Positions 51,272-62,177 of a stretch of 64,000 nt of DNA are shown piece after piece (the stretch's first letter is position 1; each line of letters begins with the position of its first letter). The notes under the pieces are model-generated. The model searched no databases. It was given only the letters and a program-made list of their open reading frames with translations, and was not told the origin of the DNA. The translations under genes were made by a program, and so were the position numbers. The stretch comes from Anaerolineae bacterium (lineage in GTDB: Bacteria; Chloroflexota; Anaerolineae; Anaerolineales; Anaerolineaceae), in assembly GCA_013314735.1 (NCBI GenBank), contig JABUFD010000001.1, forward strand, positions 310,001 to 374,000, in the 5' to 3' direction.

Positions 51272-53095
51272 TTAAAATTGTAATGCGTCTACATAAATCC
51301 TGGTGAATTCGGGGTGAGCTGTTAGCTCAATATACTCATCACCGCGAATCAGTTCATCCACATGGGCGCGCTTTTCCCGCGAAAGTAGCAGGTGCTTGGC
51401 GCCGATCCCGGCCGCATTACCCACTTGCTGGTAACGATCTTTGGGCAAAACCGGGAACATGCCAATCGACACAGCATTTTCGAGGTCCAGGTATGTGCCG
51501 AACGCACCTGCGATGATGAACTGGTCGATTTCATCAGAAGATATCCCAGCCTCCAATAACAGCACCTCAACACCGGCGCGGATTGCGCCTTTGGCAAGCT
51601 GTATCTCATTGATGTCTTTGCGTGAGACCACAATTTCACCACCGGTGCCGCTTTTTTCGGCGGGAACCAGGATGTATTTGCGTGAACGTCTACCTTCAGA
51701 TTCAACCCCCGGGGCGTCTGGGCGAAGCTGGCCGTTGGGATCAATCATGTGGTGCTTGTTTAACTCCGCCACAGCGTCCAGGATACCGGAACCGCAGATA
51801 CCGATCGGAGCAGCCTTTTCGATGGTCTGGTAAAAGGCTGTTCCTTCGTCAATGCGTACCTTTTCAATCGCACCCGGCATGGCGCGCATACCGTTGGTGA
51901 TATGAGCGCCTTCAAATGCCGGCCCTGAAGCACATGAACAGCTTAACAATCGGCCATCATGCGCCAAGCTGATCTCAGTATTGGTGCCAATATCCAGGGA
52001 AACGATCGTTTCACCCCGCATTCTGGATTTGATCACTGTATTGGTGGCCAACAACATCGACACATGGTCGGCGCCGACAAAACCGGCAATGTTGGGCGGC
52101 ATATACAGGTAAGCTGCAGGAGATATTGCCAGCCCGATCTCCACCGCTCGTCTTTCGACAGCATCTGAGACACTGGCGATATAGGGGGCAGTACCAAGTT
52201 GTGAAACCGGGATGCCGAGAAACAGGTGGTGGATGGCTGTGTTCCCCACGAAGACAGAATCAACAATCTGTTCAGGCTGCGCATTGGCATATCGGCAGAG
52301 TTCATGAATCATCTCATTTAACCGATCGACCAGTCGTTGTTGCAGAAGTTTCGCCCCATCGGGGTGCTGGTTGGCGTAAGCGATGCGGCTGACAACATCT
52401 TCGCCGTAAGGTACCTGCGGGTTGCCAAAGCCAGCCTTGGATACGGTTAGCCCGTTTTTCAGGTCAACCAGGTAGCCAGCCATCTTGGTCGTGCCGATAT
52501 CGACAGCCAACCCGAAAATGGGCAAATCCTGCGGCAGCACTGCGATCACTTCGGTGCAATTGCGCACCACTACCTGTGCTTGCCAATGCAAGGCGCGCAA
52601 AGTATTTGATAATGTCTGCAGCAGCGGAAAGCTGATGGTAGCATGGCGAATGCCATGGACTTCCAATGCGTCCTGCACCCGCAGCATATCCGAACGCAAA
52701 TCGTGCACCGTGGGTGGTTGCAGGTTTATTTTGAAGGAATGAATCATTGGGTCGAGATCGAAAGGTTCTTCGGTGCCTTCGGTTTGAAGGCGCTGGGCGG
52801 TGGTAAGGGCTTCGGGTGGGATATTCAGTTTCACATTTGAAGTCGCCCGTGTCTGGCATGCCAGCCGGATACCCGATGACTTGTCAGCTTCAGAAAGGAT
52901 ATCCTGCTCCACCTCGCTCATCGGGGAAAGGTTTCCCTGCATGAGTTGCACGCGGCACTTGCCACACCATCCATCACCGCCACAAAGTGCGGCAATTTCC
53001 ACACCGGCTCGCTGCGCCGCATCCAGAATGGTCATCTCCTCATTGGTAATGATCCGTAATCCCACAGGTTCGAGGTCTATCGTGTATTCTTTCAT
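51272..53095 (-). CDS. RACo-like ferredoxin/ASKHA protein (corrinoid protein reactivase family)
   Basis: 607 residues. An N-terminal plant-type [2Fe-2S] ferredoxin domain has CGGDGWCGKC (about 38-47) and a fourth Cys in RLACQTRA (about 79). A linker region and an ATPase of the ASKHA class follow. Its nucleotide motifs are GLAVDIGTTKMAGYLVD (about 207-223), VSLDIGTNTEISL (about 370-382), ASGPAFEGAHI, and IAGAFGTYLDLENAVSIG (about 540-557). RACo proteins use ATP to drive uphill reduction of inactive Co(II) corrinoid to Co(I) in methyltransferase systems. AAAAGGAGATC gives the ribosome site. The downstream URO-D gene is the likely partner. Confidence 0.9.
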   Translation of the reverse strand: MKEYTIDLEPVGLRIITNEEMTILDAAQRAGVEIAALCGGDGWCGKCRVQLMQGNLSPMSEVEQDILSEADKSSGIRLACQTRATSNVKLNIPPEALTTAQRLQTEGTEEPFDLDPMIHSFKINLQPPTVHDLRSDMLRVQDALEVHGIRHATISFPLLQTLSNTLRALHWQAQVVVRNCTEVIAVLPQDLPIFGLAVDIGTTKMAGYLVDLKNGLTVSKAGFGNPQVPYGEDVVSRIAYANQHPDGAKLLQQRLVDRLNEMIHELCRYANAQPEQIVDSVFVGNTAIHHLFLGIPVSQLGTAPYIASVSDAVERRAVEIGLAISPAAYLYMPPNIAGFVGADHVSMLLATNTVIKSRMRGETIVSLDIGTNTEISLAHDGRLLSCSCASGPAFEGAHITNGMRAMPGAIEKVRIDEGTAFYQTIEKAAPIGICGSGILDAVAELNKHHMIDPNGQLRPDAPGVESEGRRSRKYILVPAEKSGTGGEIVVSRKDINEIQLAKGAIRAGVEVLLLEAGISSDEIDQFIIAGAFGTYLDLENAVSIGMFPVLPKDRYQQVGNAAGIGAKHLLLSREKRAHVDELIRGDEYIELTAHPEFTRIYVDALQF

Positions 53096-53442
53096 GATCT
53101 CCTTTTACGGCCGCGGTGCAGCTGGCTGGTTGGTTTTTCAAATGCTTGACGATTCCAACAGCCATAAAAAACCAACCTTATTGTAGTATTCACAGGTGGA
53201 AAAGGCAAACACTGTAAACCCGGAATGAAAATTTTAAAAAGGGCATGAAACTTGCACGACACCATCCAGCTTGAAAATCCGTTAGGCAATCCCTGTCTTG
53301 ATTTATTGATCGATTTATTACGCTTATTTGGCAGGTGTTGCCTTTTGGTTTAAACGCAAAGCCGTGATTGGTTTCAGGTATAATTGAGGCGCGTTCCTCA
53401 ATGGCTGATGCTGACCCACCCAACGGCAGGTATCCTATTTGA
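53096..53442. promoter_or_regulatory. Divergent intergenic region, RACo-like and SGNH-like genes
   Basis: About 350 bases with no gene seen. TATAAT at 53379-53384 is a possible -10 for the plus-strand lipoprotein gene, but its -35 is not clear. No strong repeats were noticed. Confidence 0.4.
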
Positions 53443-55660
<2,218 letters not shown>

Positions 55661-55670
55661 GAGCATTCAC

Positions 55671-56489
55671 ATGACCATCTTGCAGGCGATCATTCTCGGT
55701 ATTGTTCAGGGCATCTCCGAATTCTTGCCCATTTCCAGCTCCGCCCACCTGGTGCTGGTACCAGAGTTGCTGGGATGGCAAATTCCAGCAGACCAGATCT
55801 TTCCTTTCGATGTTTTGGTGCAATTGGGAACGCTGGTGGCGGTGATCCTATATTTCTGGAAAGACTTGCTGCGGATGGTAAAAGCTTTCATTGGTGGAGT
55901 GCTTTCTGGCAAGCCATTTGCTGAACCGGACAGCCGCCTAGCATGGTTGATTATCGTTGCCACGATCCCGGCTGGTATCATTGGAATCACGATCAAAGAT
56001 ACCGTTGAGGCTGCGTTTGCCAGTGCGACAATCAGCGCGATATTTTTGCTGGTAACAGCCGTGATCCTGTGGCTGACAGAGCATTTCTCCCGTCCGCAGC
56101 GCAGCCTGGCACAGATCACCTGGTGGGATGCCGTCTGGATTGGACTTGCCCAGGCCCTGGCCATTTTTCCGGGGATATCACGCTCAGGCAGCACCATCTC
56201 AACCGGGTTGTTACGGGGAATTCGCCGGGAAGAGGCCGGAAGGTTTAGCTTTTTGATGTCCATACCGATCATGCTGGCAGCCGGGCTACTGGGTGGGAAA
56301 GACCTGCTGGAAGTCAATAACCTTGCGGCTTTTCTACCGGTGATGGCAATCGGTTTCATCACAGCTGGCGTGGTTGGATACGCTTCAATCCGGTGGCTGA
56401 TGAAACTGATGCAAACCCATTCCTTTAAGCCCTTTGCTTATTATTGTGCGGGATTTGCACTCGTAGCGCTGGTTTTACTTCAGTTTTAA
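55671..56489 (+). CDS. uppP: Undecaprenyl-diphosphatase
   Basis: Membrane phosphatase that recycles the undecaprenyl carrier for peptidoglycan and other polymers. The 272 residues have about eight membrane segments, the motif GISEFLPISSSAHLVL (about 16-31) and the catalytic region FPGISRSGSTISTGLLRG (about 163-180). The ATG after AGGAGCATTCAC is clearly the start; an open frame reaching further upstream overlaps tgt and is not used. Confidence 0.96.
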   Translation: MTILQAIILGIVQGISEFLPISSSAHLVLVPELLGWQIPADQIFPFDVLVQLGTLVAVILYFWKDLLRMVKAFIGGVLSGKPFAEPDSRLAWLIIVATIPAGIIGITIKDTVEAAFASATISAIFLLVTAVILWLTEHFSRPQRSLAQITWWDAVWIGLAQALAIFPGISRSGSTISTGLLRGIRREEAGRFSFLMSIPIMLAAGLLGGKDLLEVNNLAAFLPVMAIGFITAGVVGYASIRWLMKLMQTHSFKPFAYYCAGFALVALVLLQF

Positions 56490-56508
56490 CAATTTCTGGT
56501 AATGGCGA

Positions 56509-56718
56509 ATGACGATCACGTTTCATATTCGTGAGATTGTGACCGAGTTGGATCTCGGCCTTGATCATCTTCCTCTCAAGAGAGCCCTTGAAGAATTGGG
56601 TCTCTCCAGCCAGGCATACCTGGCTGTGCGTAGTGGAGAACTGTTGACTGAAGGAGATATCCTGCACACAGGTGATGTGGTGCAATTAATTCCGGTCATC
56701 TCAGGCGGCAGCCAATGA
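56509..56718 (+). CDS. Ubiquitin-like sulfur carrier protein (MoaD/ThiS family, TtuB-like)
   Basis: 69 residues of the beta-grasp fold: ITFHIREIVTELDL at the start, a helix LKRALEELGL, and LHTGDVVQLIPVISGG near the end. In TtuB, ThiS and MoaD the chain normally ends with Gly-Gly, which is adenylated and thiocarboxylated; here two residues (Ser-Gln) follow the Gly-Gly. Its stop overlaps the start of a TtuA-like gene, so it is very probably the sulfur donor for tRNA thiolation. Confidence 0.85.
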   Translation: MTITFHIREIVTELDLGLDHLPLKRALEELGLSSQAYLAVRSGELLTEGDILHTGDVVQLIPVISGGSQ

Positions 56719-57668
56719 GTTACATTCGCTGCCAGGTTTGCGGCCAGCGAGCCAGTATCCGCATGCGCCAGCACCGGTTAAATTACTGCAAGGATCATTT
56801 CCTGGAATGGATGCTGAAGCATACCGATAGTACCATTCAAAAATACAGAATGTTTGGCAGGAACACCAGGGTTCTGGTTGCTATTTCTGGCGGTAAAGAT
56901 TCGCTGGCATTGTGGGACATTCTCTGGCGGCTGGGTTACCATGCGGATGGGTTTTATATCGATCTGGGCATTGATGAGGGCCTCGATTATTCATCACAAT
57001 CGAGGCAGTTCGCTGAACAATTCGCCACATCGAGAAACCTGGCTTTGACTGTAATCGACTTTAAAAAAGAATACGGTGAAAGCATCCCAACGCTGGCTGC
57101 GCGCACCCAGCGCGGGAAGGGAAAACCGTGCAGCATCTGTGGAATGGTAAAACGGCACTTAATGAATCAGGCCGCGGAGCAGGGCGGTTATTCCGTGGTT
57201 GCCACCGGTCATAACCTGGATGATGAGGCTGCGGTGTTATTCTCCAATATGTTGGGATGGAATCAGACTCAGCTGGCGAGGCAGGCACCTGCGTTATCAG
57301 GCAGGGATGGCATGGCGGGAAAGGTAAAACCGTTGTTCCGATGCTACGAGCGGGAAACCGCAGCCTATGCTTTTTTGCAACGCATTGCGTATATCGAGAC
57401 GGAATGTCCTTTTTCAGCAGGGAGCACATCCATTTCGTATAAACACCTGCTTAATCAGATGGAAGACCGATCTCCTGGAACGAAAATGCGTTTTGTGATG
57501 AATTACCTCAAAGCGAAAGAGGATGGTTTTTTCCATATTGAGAACACGAACGGACAGGATGAAGGACTTCATCCCTGCCCTGTTTGCGGCCAGGCGACCA
57601 GCAATCCAGATATGTGTGTGTTCTGCCGAACGATTGGTGGTACTCCACCTGACAAAGCGTATCGTTAA
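56715..57668 (+). CDS. TtuA-like tRNA 2-thiolation enzyme
   Basis: 317 residues of the TtuA/TtcA/CTU1 family. A zinc-finger start CQVCGQRASI/NYCKDHF is followed by the PP-loop ATP site VAISGGKDSLALWD (about 53-66). The Fe-S/catalytic cysteines are in KPCSICGMVKRHL (about 137-149) and ETECPFS (about 234). A C-terminal zinc finger has CPVCGQATSNPDMCVFC. In Thermus, TtuA with TtuB makes 2-thioribothymidine 54, which stiffens tRNA at high temperature. The same job here would fit a thermophilic or moderately thermophilic ancestor; other thiolation targets cannot be excluded. Confidence 0.88.
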   Translation: MSYIRCQVCGQRASIRMRQHRLNYCKDHFLEWMLKHTDSTIQKYRMFGRNTRVLVAISGGKDSLALWDILWRLGYHADGFYIDLGIDEGLDYSSQSRQFAEQFATSRNLALTVIDFKKEYGESIPTLAARTQRGKGKPCSICGMVKRHLMNQAAEQGGYSVVATGHNLDDEAAVLFSNMLGWNQTQLARQAPALSGRDGMAGKVKPLFRCYERETAAYAFLQRIAYIETECPFSAGSTSISYKHLLNQMEDRSPGTKMRFVMNYLKAKEDGFFHIENTNGQDEGLHPCPVCGQATSNPDMCVFCRTIGGTPPDKAYR

Positions 57669-57699
57669 CCGGTTTCATTTCCTGGTTTTTTCTTTCAAA

Positions 57700-57728
57700 T
57701 TGCCAAAGCATTAACCTTGCTTTATAAT
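57700..57728 (+). promoter_or_regulatory. Sigma-70 promoter of the stand-alone sugar ABC ATPase gene
   Basis: TTGCCA and TATAAT with a 17-base spacer, 37 bases before the ATG. The match is strong and no operator-like repeat overlaps it, suggesting steady expression. Confidence 0.8.
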
Positions 57729-57765
57729 GAACTCACTATATTCACGCCGAAAGGAGTTTTCATTA

Positions 57766-58878
57766 ATGGCAAGTGTTACTTACAAACATGTATGGAAGCG
57801 CTTTGGTGAAGTCATCGCGCTCCGTGATCTCAACATTGAGATCGAAGACAAGGAATTCCTTGTTCTTGTTGGCCCATCTGGTTGCGGTAAAACAACTGCG
57901 CTGCGCTGCCTGGCAGGATTGGAAGAAGTTTCTGAAGGTGAAGTGTTGATCGGCGACATGGTTGTCAATGATGTTGCCCCGAAAGACCGCGATATAGCCA
58001 TGGTGTTCCAGAGCTACGCGTTGTATCCCCACATGTCGGTATTCGACAATATGGCTTTCGGCTTAAAATTGCGCAAGCTGCCCAAAGCGGATATTAAACA
58101 GAGGGTGGAAGAAGCCGCCAGGATCCTGGGCATTGAGAAGTTATTGGAACGCAAGCCGCGTGAACTCTCCGGCGGCCAGCGCCAACGTGTTGCAGTTGGC
58201 CGCGCCATCGTGCGTGAACCCAAGGTGTTCCTGTTTGATGAACCCCTTTCCAACCTGGATGCGAAACTGCGTGTACAAATGCGCACCGAGATTTCGCGCC
58301 TGCATCACCGCCTGGCTACTACGTTTATTTATGTGACCCATGACCAGGTGGAAGCGATGACGATGGCGACCCGCATCGCGGTGTTGAATTACGGCGTACT
58401 TCAGCAGCTGGATACACCGCAGGAATTATATGACCGTCCTGCGAATAAGTTTGTCGCCGGTTTTATTGGCTCCCCCGCAATGAATTTCTTCAACGCCAAA
58501 CTGGAACGGTACAACGGCAGCCTGGCTGTGGTGACCGACCATTTCACTCTGCCTGTGCCTGAGGACCGGTTGGCTACCTATGCCCAATACGAAGGCAAGG
58601 ATGTTATTTTCGGAATCCGTCCAGAAGATATTTATAATCCCCAATTCACGCCTCCCGGAATTACCGTTGCCCCGGTCAAGATCAAGGTGGATGTCACCGA
58701 AATGATGGGGAACGAAATCTTTGTCTATTGGGTGTATGGTAAGGATGAGTATGTGGCGCGGGTAGACCCTCGCACCCGCTACCAGATCGGGGAAGAGGTT
58801 GAGGTGGTGTTTAATATGAACAACATGCAGCTATTTGACCTGAGTGTGGACGCGGAAAATCCACCGGCAATTCGCTAA
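57766..58878 (+). CDS. Stand-alone carbohydrate ABC transporter ATPase (MalK/UgpC type)
   Basis: 370 residues of the CUT1 family. Walker A GPSGCGKTT (about 37-45), Q-loop MVFQSYALYPHMSV, signature LSGGQRQRVAVGRAI, Walker B VFLFDEPLSNLD and switch His THDQVEAMT are all intact. The C-terminal TOBE/regulatory domain (about 235-370) has FVAGFIGSPAMNFF and IFGIRPEDIY. AAGGAG precedes the ATG. No binding-protein or permease genes of the CUT1 type are adjacent, and promoter and terminator flank the gene. It is probably a shared ATPase that serves several sugar transporters, as MsiK or MsmK do. Confidence 0.94.
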   Translation: MASVTYKHVWKRFGEVIALRDLNIEIEDKEFLVLVGPSGCGKTTALRCLAGLEEVSEGEVLIGDMVVNDVAPKDRDIAMVFQSYALYPHMSVFDNMAFGLKLRKLPKADIKQRVEEAARILGIEKLLERKPRELSGGQRQRVAVGRAIVREPKVFLFDEPLSNLDAKLRVQMRTEISRLHHRLATTFIYVTHDQVEAMTMATRIAVLNYGVLQQLDTPQELYDRPANKFVAGFIGSPAMNFFNAKLERYNGSLAVVTDHFTLPVPEDRLATYAQYEGKDVIFGIRPEDIYNPQFTPPGITVAPVKIKVDVTEMMGNEIFVYWVYGKDEYVARVDPRTRYQIGEEVEVVFNMNNMQLFDLSVDAENPPAIR

Positions 58879-58896
58879 ATTCGTACGCTTTTCAAT

Positions 58897-58930
58897 AAAC
58901 GAGGCTGTCACTTTTGGGACAGCCTCGTTT
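58897..58930. terminator. Terminator after the sugar ABC ATPase gene (bidirectional)
   Basis: Perfect 13-base stem AAACGAGGCTGTC/GACAGCCTCGTTT with an eight-base loop. Both arms end in A or T runs, so it can serve the converging minus-strand gene as well. Confidence 0.9.
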
Positions 58931-58970
58931 GATTTGTGTGTGGAATACGCTTTTCACAGGTTTGTGTAGG

Positions 58971-59399
58971 TCAATGGCATTTCACCGTATCAATGTCACC
59001 GACTGGCAGCCAGTCATCCATGTTGCCATAGGCTGAACGGTCAATGGAAAACGGTTCGCAGGATGCGGCTTCTGTTACTTCAATCAACACAAGGTAACGT
59101 TTGCCGCTCCAGCGTTGGGCTTGCGCCGGGGTTAACTGCAGCGCCACTTGATTTTGTTGCACAAGGGTGTTGGATTCCTCCGGGCTCAATTTCTCAGAGT
59201 GGTAGGCCTGTTTCACCAGGGCTGATGCCCGTACCAGGCCTTCGCCGTTGTTCTGGATCAGGAACAGGCGATCGCCGGTGTTCACACGTCCATGGGGTAG
59301 TTTCCTGCCTGCCGCCCCGCGGATGATCATGGTTTTTTCCCCACTGAGTAGTTTTTCCAACTCATTGGCTTTTGCGTCAACATAAACAACATGGTCCAT
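58971..59399 (-). CDS. PUA/ASCH-like protein of unknown function
   Basis: 142 residues. The beginning HVVYVDAKANELEKLLSGEKTMIIRG, together with the beta-strand phrases GDRLFLIQNNGEGLVRASALV and KRYLVLIEVTEAASCEPF, looks like the ASCH/PUA barrel that binds RNA or modified nucleotides. This is a weak fold-level impression and not a family match. AAAGGAACGAACCAG precedes the ATG. It stands between the terminator and the GH2 gene with an 87-base gap on the upstream side. Confidence 0.6.
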   Translation of the reverse strand: MDHVVYVDAKANELEKLLSGEKTMIIRGAAGRKLPHGRVNTGDRLFLIQNNGEGLVRASALVKQAYHSEKLSPEESNTLVQQNQVALQLTPAQAQRWSGKRYLVLIEVTEAASCEPFSIDRSAYGNMDDWLPVGDIDTVKCH

Positions 59400-59486
59400 C
59401 TGGTTCGTTCCTTTCTACATTACTGTTTGTCTGGCTTCCATTTATCAATGAAAAAATTTTACCCATTCTTCAACCATGCCAGCACA

Positions 59487-61166
59487 TTATCGTGCCAGTT
59501 TTGAAAACTTTTCTTTCACCAGTGGATAACTGTTTTTGGGGCGACGGTATTCATCGAGACAGCCTTTGTTGTTATAACCCCGCGGCCTGCCCAACAGGCG
59601 GCTGGTGGTTTCGATGGAGCGGAAATCGGCAAATACCCACAGGGCCAATCCGCACACGCGGTTACGCTGTTCAAACAAGTGGTCAATCACAATCTCATAC
59701 AACTTGCGCTGGTATTGTTCACTCCAGCGGTCTTCGTTGCGATCGCGCCAGCCAGGGACAGCACCAGCCCCGATCTCGGAAATGATGAGGGGTTTGTCAG
59801 CCCACAGGCTGTCCACGTGCGCAGCAAGACGGTCGAGGACGGCGGGAATTTCTTCCAATTGCCCTTCGTACCAGCCGGGGTAACGGTTGATCGAGATCAC
59901 ATCCACCAGGTCAAAATTCAGGTCTTCAAATGGGTAACAGGTGGCATAGGTGACCGGCCGGCTGTCATCGAGGGAACGGATTTCAGAAATTAATGCCTGG
60001 TAGGCAGCACGGCAGGCGGGATCATCGCTGCGGCTTTCATTGAGAATGCCCCACAGAATGACAGAAGGATGGTTGATCGCGGAGTGCACCATTTCATGGA
60101 GATTGGTCACCTGGCATTCCATAAAAAAGGGATCATTAAGGTGTTCGGCGGTATGCTGCCAGCCAATCGACTCATTCCATACCAGGAAACCCATTTCATC
60201 GCATAGGTCGAGAAAACGCGGGTCTTGCGGGTAATGACTGCCGCGGATAAAGTTGCAATGCATGTCCTTCAGGTATTGCAGGTCTGTCAGGAGGATGGCG
60301 TCCGGCAACGCGTGACCGAAGTCGGGATGGATCTCATGGCGGTTGAACCCCAGCAAACGCAGCGGTTTTCCATTCAACAGCAATTCCTGCCCGTTGGTAG
60401 TGATGGTGCGGATGCCAAACCGTTCGGCCTGGTCATCCTCACCAAAAATCACACGCAGGGTATTCAAATGGGGGTGATCCGGTGACCAGAGGTGGGCACC
60501 TTCCAATTCAATGTTCAAAGAAAAACCCGCTCCATCATTGACGGTGATAGGCTGATCCATGACAGCTTCATCGTTGATCAAGAGGACGCAGTCGGCAGTG
60601 ATTTCTCCGGTCGATTGCAGCAACACCTCCACGCCAATCTCCGGCGGTTCAAGCCCGGTGGTTTTTATCTGGACCCTCTCAATCCAGGCTTTACCAAGCG
60701 AATGCAGGACAACGGAGCGGGAGATACCGCCGTAGTGGTACCAGTCCATGTAGTCGAGGTGCAACGGGCAGCGCTGATAATTCAAGCGGTTATCCACCAG
60801 CACAGTGAGGTCCACCCAGCCATCTTCTTCAAGCTCGAAGTCGGCTGTAAACGGCCCGAAACCACCAATATGATCCTGGAGTTGTTCGCCGTTGATGAAA
60901 ATGCGGCACCAGTGATTGACGCTGTCAAAGGCAAGCCGCTGCCTTCCGGCGGATGCGATGTAGACTGCCCGATGGTAGGCTGCCAGGCCGCGTTTTCCGG
61001 CGTAAGCTGGCGTGGCATCGAAGCAACCTGGCACCGCCATCCGCTCGGTGTAATCAATGTCATTCACATCGAGCGTATCAGCATCCACATCACCGAGGAA
61101 GTGAAAATCCCACAGCCCGTCAAGGGATTGTGTTTTTCGCAGTTCATGTTCAGGGAAAATTCGCAT
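59487..61166 (-). CDS. Glycoside hydrolase family 2, beta-glucuronidase-like
   Basis: 559 residues, slightly shorter than typical beta-glucuronidase (about 600). Beta-sandwich domains occupy about 1-255. The TIM barrel has LGFNRHEIHPDFGHALPD, FIRGSHYPQDPRFLDLCDEMG, the acid/base Glu in LWGILNESRSDD (about 376) and the nucleophile Glu in IISEIGAGAVPGW (about 466). The C-terminus FSKLAR follows NNKGCLDEYRRPKNS, close to the N-x-K and Y motifs that bind the uronate carboxylate, supporting glucuronidase over galactosidase. No signal peptide. Third gene of a GDSL hydrolase/dehydrogenase/GH2 operon. Confidence 0.88.
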   Translation of the reverse strand: MRIFPEHELRKTQSLDGLWDFHFLGDVDADTLDVNDIDYTERMAVPGCFDATPAYAGKRGLAAYHRAVYIASAGRQRLAFDSVNHWCRIFINGEQLQDHIGGFGPFTADFELEEDGWVDLTVLVDNRLNYQRCPLHLDYMDWYHYGGISRSVVLHSLGKAWIERVQIKTTGLEPPEIGVEVLLQSTGEITADCVLLINDEAVMDQPITVNDGAGFSLNIELEGAHLWSPDHPHLNTLRVIFGEDDQAERFGIRTITTNGQELLLNGKPLRLLGFNRHEIHPDFGHALPDAILLTDLQYLKDMHCNFIRGSHYPQDPRFLDLCDEMGFLVWNESIGWQHTAEHLNDPFFMECQVTNLHEMVHSAINHPSVILWGILNESRSDDPACRAAYQALISEIRSLDDSRPVTYATCYPFEDLNFDLVDVISINRYPGWYEGQLEEIPAVLDRLAAHVDSLWADKPLIISEIGAGAVPGWRDRNEDRWSEQYQRKLYEIVIDHLFEQRNRVCGLALWVFADFRSIETTSRLLGRPRGYNNKGCLDEYRRPKNSYPLVKEKFSKLAR

Positions 61167-61184
61167 TGGTTCTCCGTTCCTGGT

Positions 61185-62177
61185 TTATGCCAGTTTGCTG
61201 GCGCTATCTTCTGTAATTTCATACTGCATGGGATCACCATTCTGCCATCGCAGGAATTCATCCACCATCAGTTGGCCCATTTTCTGGATTTCACCGTTCA
61301 TAGCGCCGGCGATGTGTGGACTGAGAATTACATTGGGCAGGTCAAACAGGGGTGAATCGGCTGCCGGTGGTTCCGGGTAGGTTACATCCAGCAGGGCGGT
61401 TAGATCAGGTCGTTCCATCAAGACAGCAATCAACTCATTTTCCCGCACCACGGCACCCCGGGCGGTGTTGATGAACACCGCATGCGGTTTCATTTTGCGC
61501 ATATGGCTGCCGGTGATCATTCCCTCTGTTTCTGGCAGCCAGGGTGTATGCAGGGATACCACATCTGCCGTTGCAAACAAGGTGTCGAGTGGAACCAGTG
61601 TCGTTCCGAATCTGTCTGCATGGTCCTGGTGCCAGAACGGGTCATACGCGATCACGTTAATGTCAAACGGCTGCAGCAGGCGCGCCACCTGCACGCCGAT
61701 GGCTCCAAGGGAAATGATGCCCACGGTGCTGTGATACATGCCGGCAACCGGAAAGCGCTGCCAGGTCTGGCGATGTTCGCGGTATTGGCGGGTGAATGAC
61801 CAGTAACCTTTAAGGCTGAGCAGGATTTGCGCCAGGGTAAAGTTGGCGACAAACTCGCCATTGACATGATACGCGCTGCTGACACGAATCCCCCGTTGCC
61901 ACATCGCCGGTGTGGTGAAATAGCGAATGGAACCCGCACCGTAGAAAACGGCTTTCAACTTTGGCGCATGGGCCAGGATGTGTTCATCCAGTTTGACCAT
62001 GCCCCAGGAGGAAAAGATCACATCGACTTCATTCAGTAGGGAAGGGTTGTCTTCGATTTCCTGTGCCGTTTGTGGCGGTGCGATAAAACTGACACGGTGG
62101 GAAAGGATTTCACGCAATTCCTGCGGATACACATTATCCACCTGGTTTGCATGCAGGATAAAGATACCTTTGACCAT
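61185..62177 (-). CDS. D-isomer-specific 2-hydroxyacid dehydrogenase family protein
   Basis: NAD-dependent dehydrogenase of 330 residues. Rossmann motif GIISLGAIGVQVARLLQPFD (about 141-160), catalytic Arg in INTARGAVVRENEL (about 238-251), Glu in VTYPEPPAADSP and His in VILSPHIAGAMNGE (about 291-304). It lacks the serine-binding extension of SerA. In the operon with a beta-glucuronidase it may reduce or oxidise a sugar acid; the real substrate is not known. GGGAGATCAATA gives the ribosome site; a frame that begins 32 codons earlier overlaps the GDSL hydrolase and is not used. Confidence 0.88.
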   Translation of the reverse strand: MVKGIFILHANQVDNVYPQELREILSHRVSFIAPPQTAQEIEDNPSLLNEVDVIFSSWGMVKLDEHILAHAPKLKAVFYGAGSIRYFTTPAMWQRGIRVSSAYHVNGEFVANFTLAQILLSLKGYWSFTRQYREHRQTWQRFPVAGMYHSTVGIISLGAIGVQVARLLQPFDINVIAYDPFWHQDHADRFGTTLVPLDTLFATADVVSLHTPWLPETEGMITGSHMRKMKPHAVFINTARGAVVRENELIAVLMERPDLTALLDVTYPEPPAADSPLFDLPNVILSPHIAGAMNGEIQKMGQLMVDEFLRWQNGDPMQYEITEDSASKLA

